Of a stretch of DNA of 41,488 nucleotides, positions 41,483 to 41,488 are shown one piece after another. The position numbers and the translations under genes are program-made. This DNA comes from an uncultured Campylobacter sp. (GTDB taxonomy: Bacteria > Campylobacterota > Campylobacteria > Campylobacterales > Campylobacteraceae), in the NCBI RefSeq assembly GCF_938041645.1, contig NZ_CALIST010000040.1:1-41488 (forward strand), given 5' to 3'. Positions within the stretch are counted from its first letter, which is position 1, and every line of letters begins with the position of its first letter. The notes under the pieces are model-generated. The model was not told where the DNA came from. It searched no databases and saw nothing but the letters and a program-made list of their open reading frames with translations.

Positions 41483-41488
41483 ATTCTT

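Overview
The window looks like a chromosomal segment of a Campylobacter with moderate rather than low GC, of the C. gracilis/C. concisus kind. This is inferred from gene content and style. It has epsilonproteobacterial housekeeping genes, a T-periodic promoter with a TATAAT -10 box, a CtsG-like pseudopilin, and a gene order (slt, yggT, gltX, metallophosphoesterase, psd, with lipoprotein, mobB and fbp nearby) that I recall from C. jejuni Cj0840c-Cj0847. No species call can be proven from sequence reading alone.

Layout. 1-900 (minus) is a decayed tandem array: an unknown 161-aa protein, a toxin-tail-like coding remnant and the start of a paralogue of that protein. 1144-2856 holds divergent queC and ybeY. 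3072-6357 holds four AT-rich, unrecognised membrane-protein genes. 6477-13108 (minus) holds pseudopilin-priA, then mscL, a Crp/Fnr regulator, a metallophosphoesterase and psd. 13223-18833 (plus) holds gltX, yggT, slt and a beta-propeller gene broken by two apparent frameshifts. 19115-20603 (minus) holds an unknown protein and a lipoprotein. 20704-25320 (plus) holds mobB, fbp, a small Cys-rich protein, a LysE-type exporter and dapE, with a 1.27-kb spacer in the middle. After a second 1.1-kb spacer, 26410-29785 (minus) holds ogt, a RusA-like gene with a giant insertion and an M23 peptidase. A SYLF-domain gene and tRNA-Lys(CTT) follow. 31438-41482 (minus) is a tightly overlapping polysaccharide operon: heparinase-like protein, glycosyltransferase, wzy (interrupted), two glycosyltransferases, manC, a WbaP-type initiating transferase and wzz.

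The most striking signal is not a gene. Conserved proteins (QueC, YbeY, PriA, Psd and the RusA-like protein) carry long in-frame, low-complexity insertions, and two long spacers have the same texture. All are dense arrays of the short motif RAATTY (AAATTT, GAATTT, AAATTC, GAATTC). By hand I count 24 sites in about 590 bp of the priA insertion and about 25 in each of the two spacers, against 5 in 1.1 kb of the much more AT-rich wzy region. RAATTY is the site whose methylation by CtsM licenses DNA for natural transformation in C. jejuni. I therefore propose, as inference, that these arrays are uptake-signal-like accumulations tolerated inside housekeeping genes.
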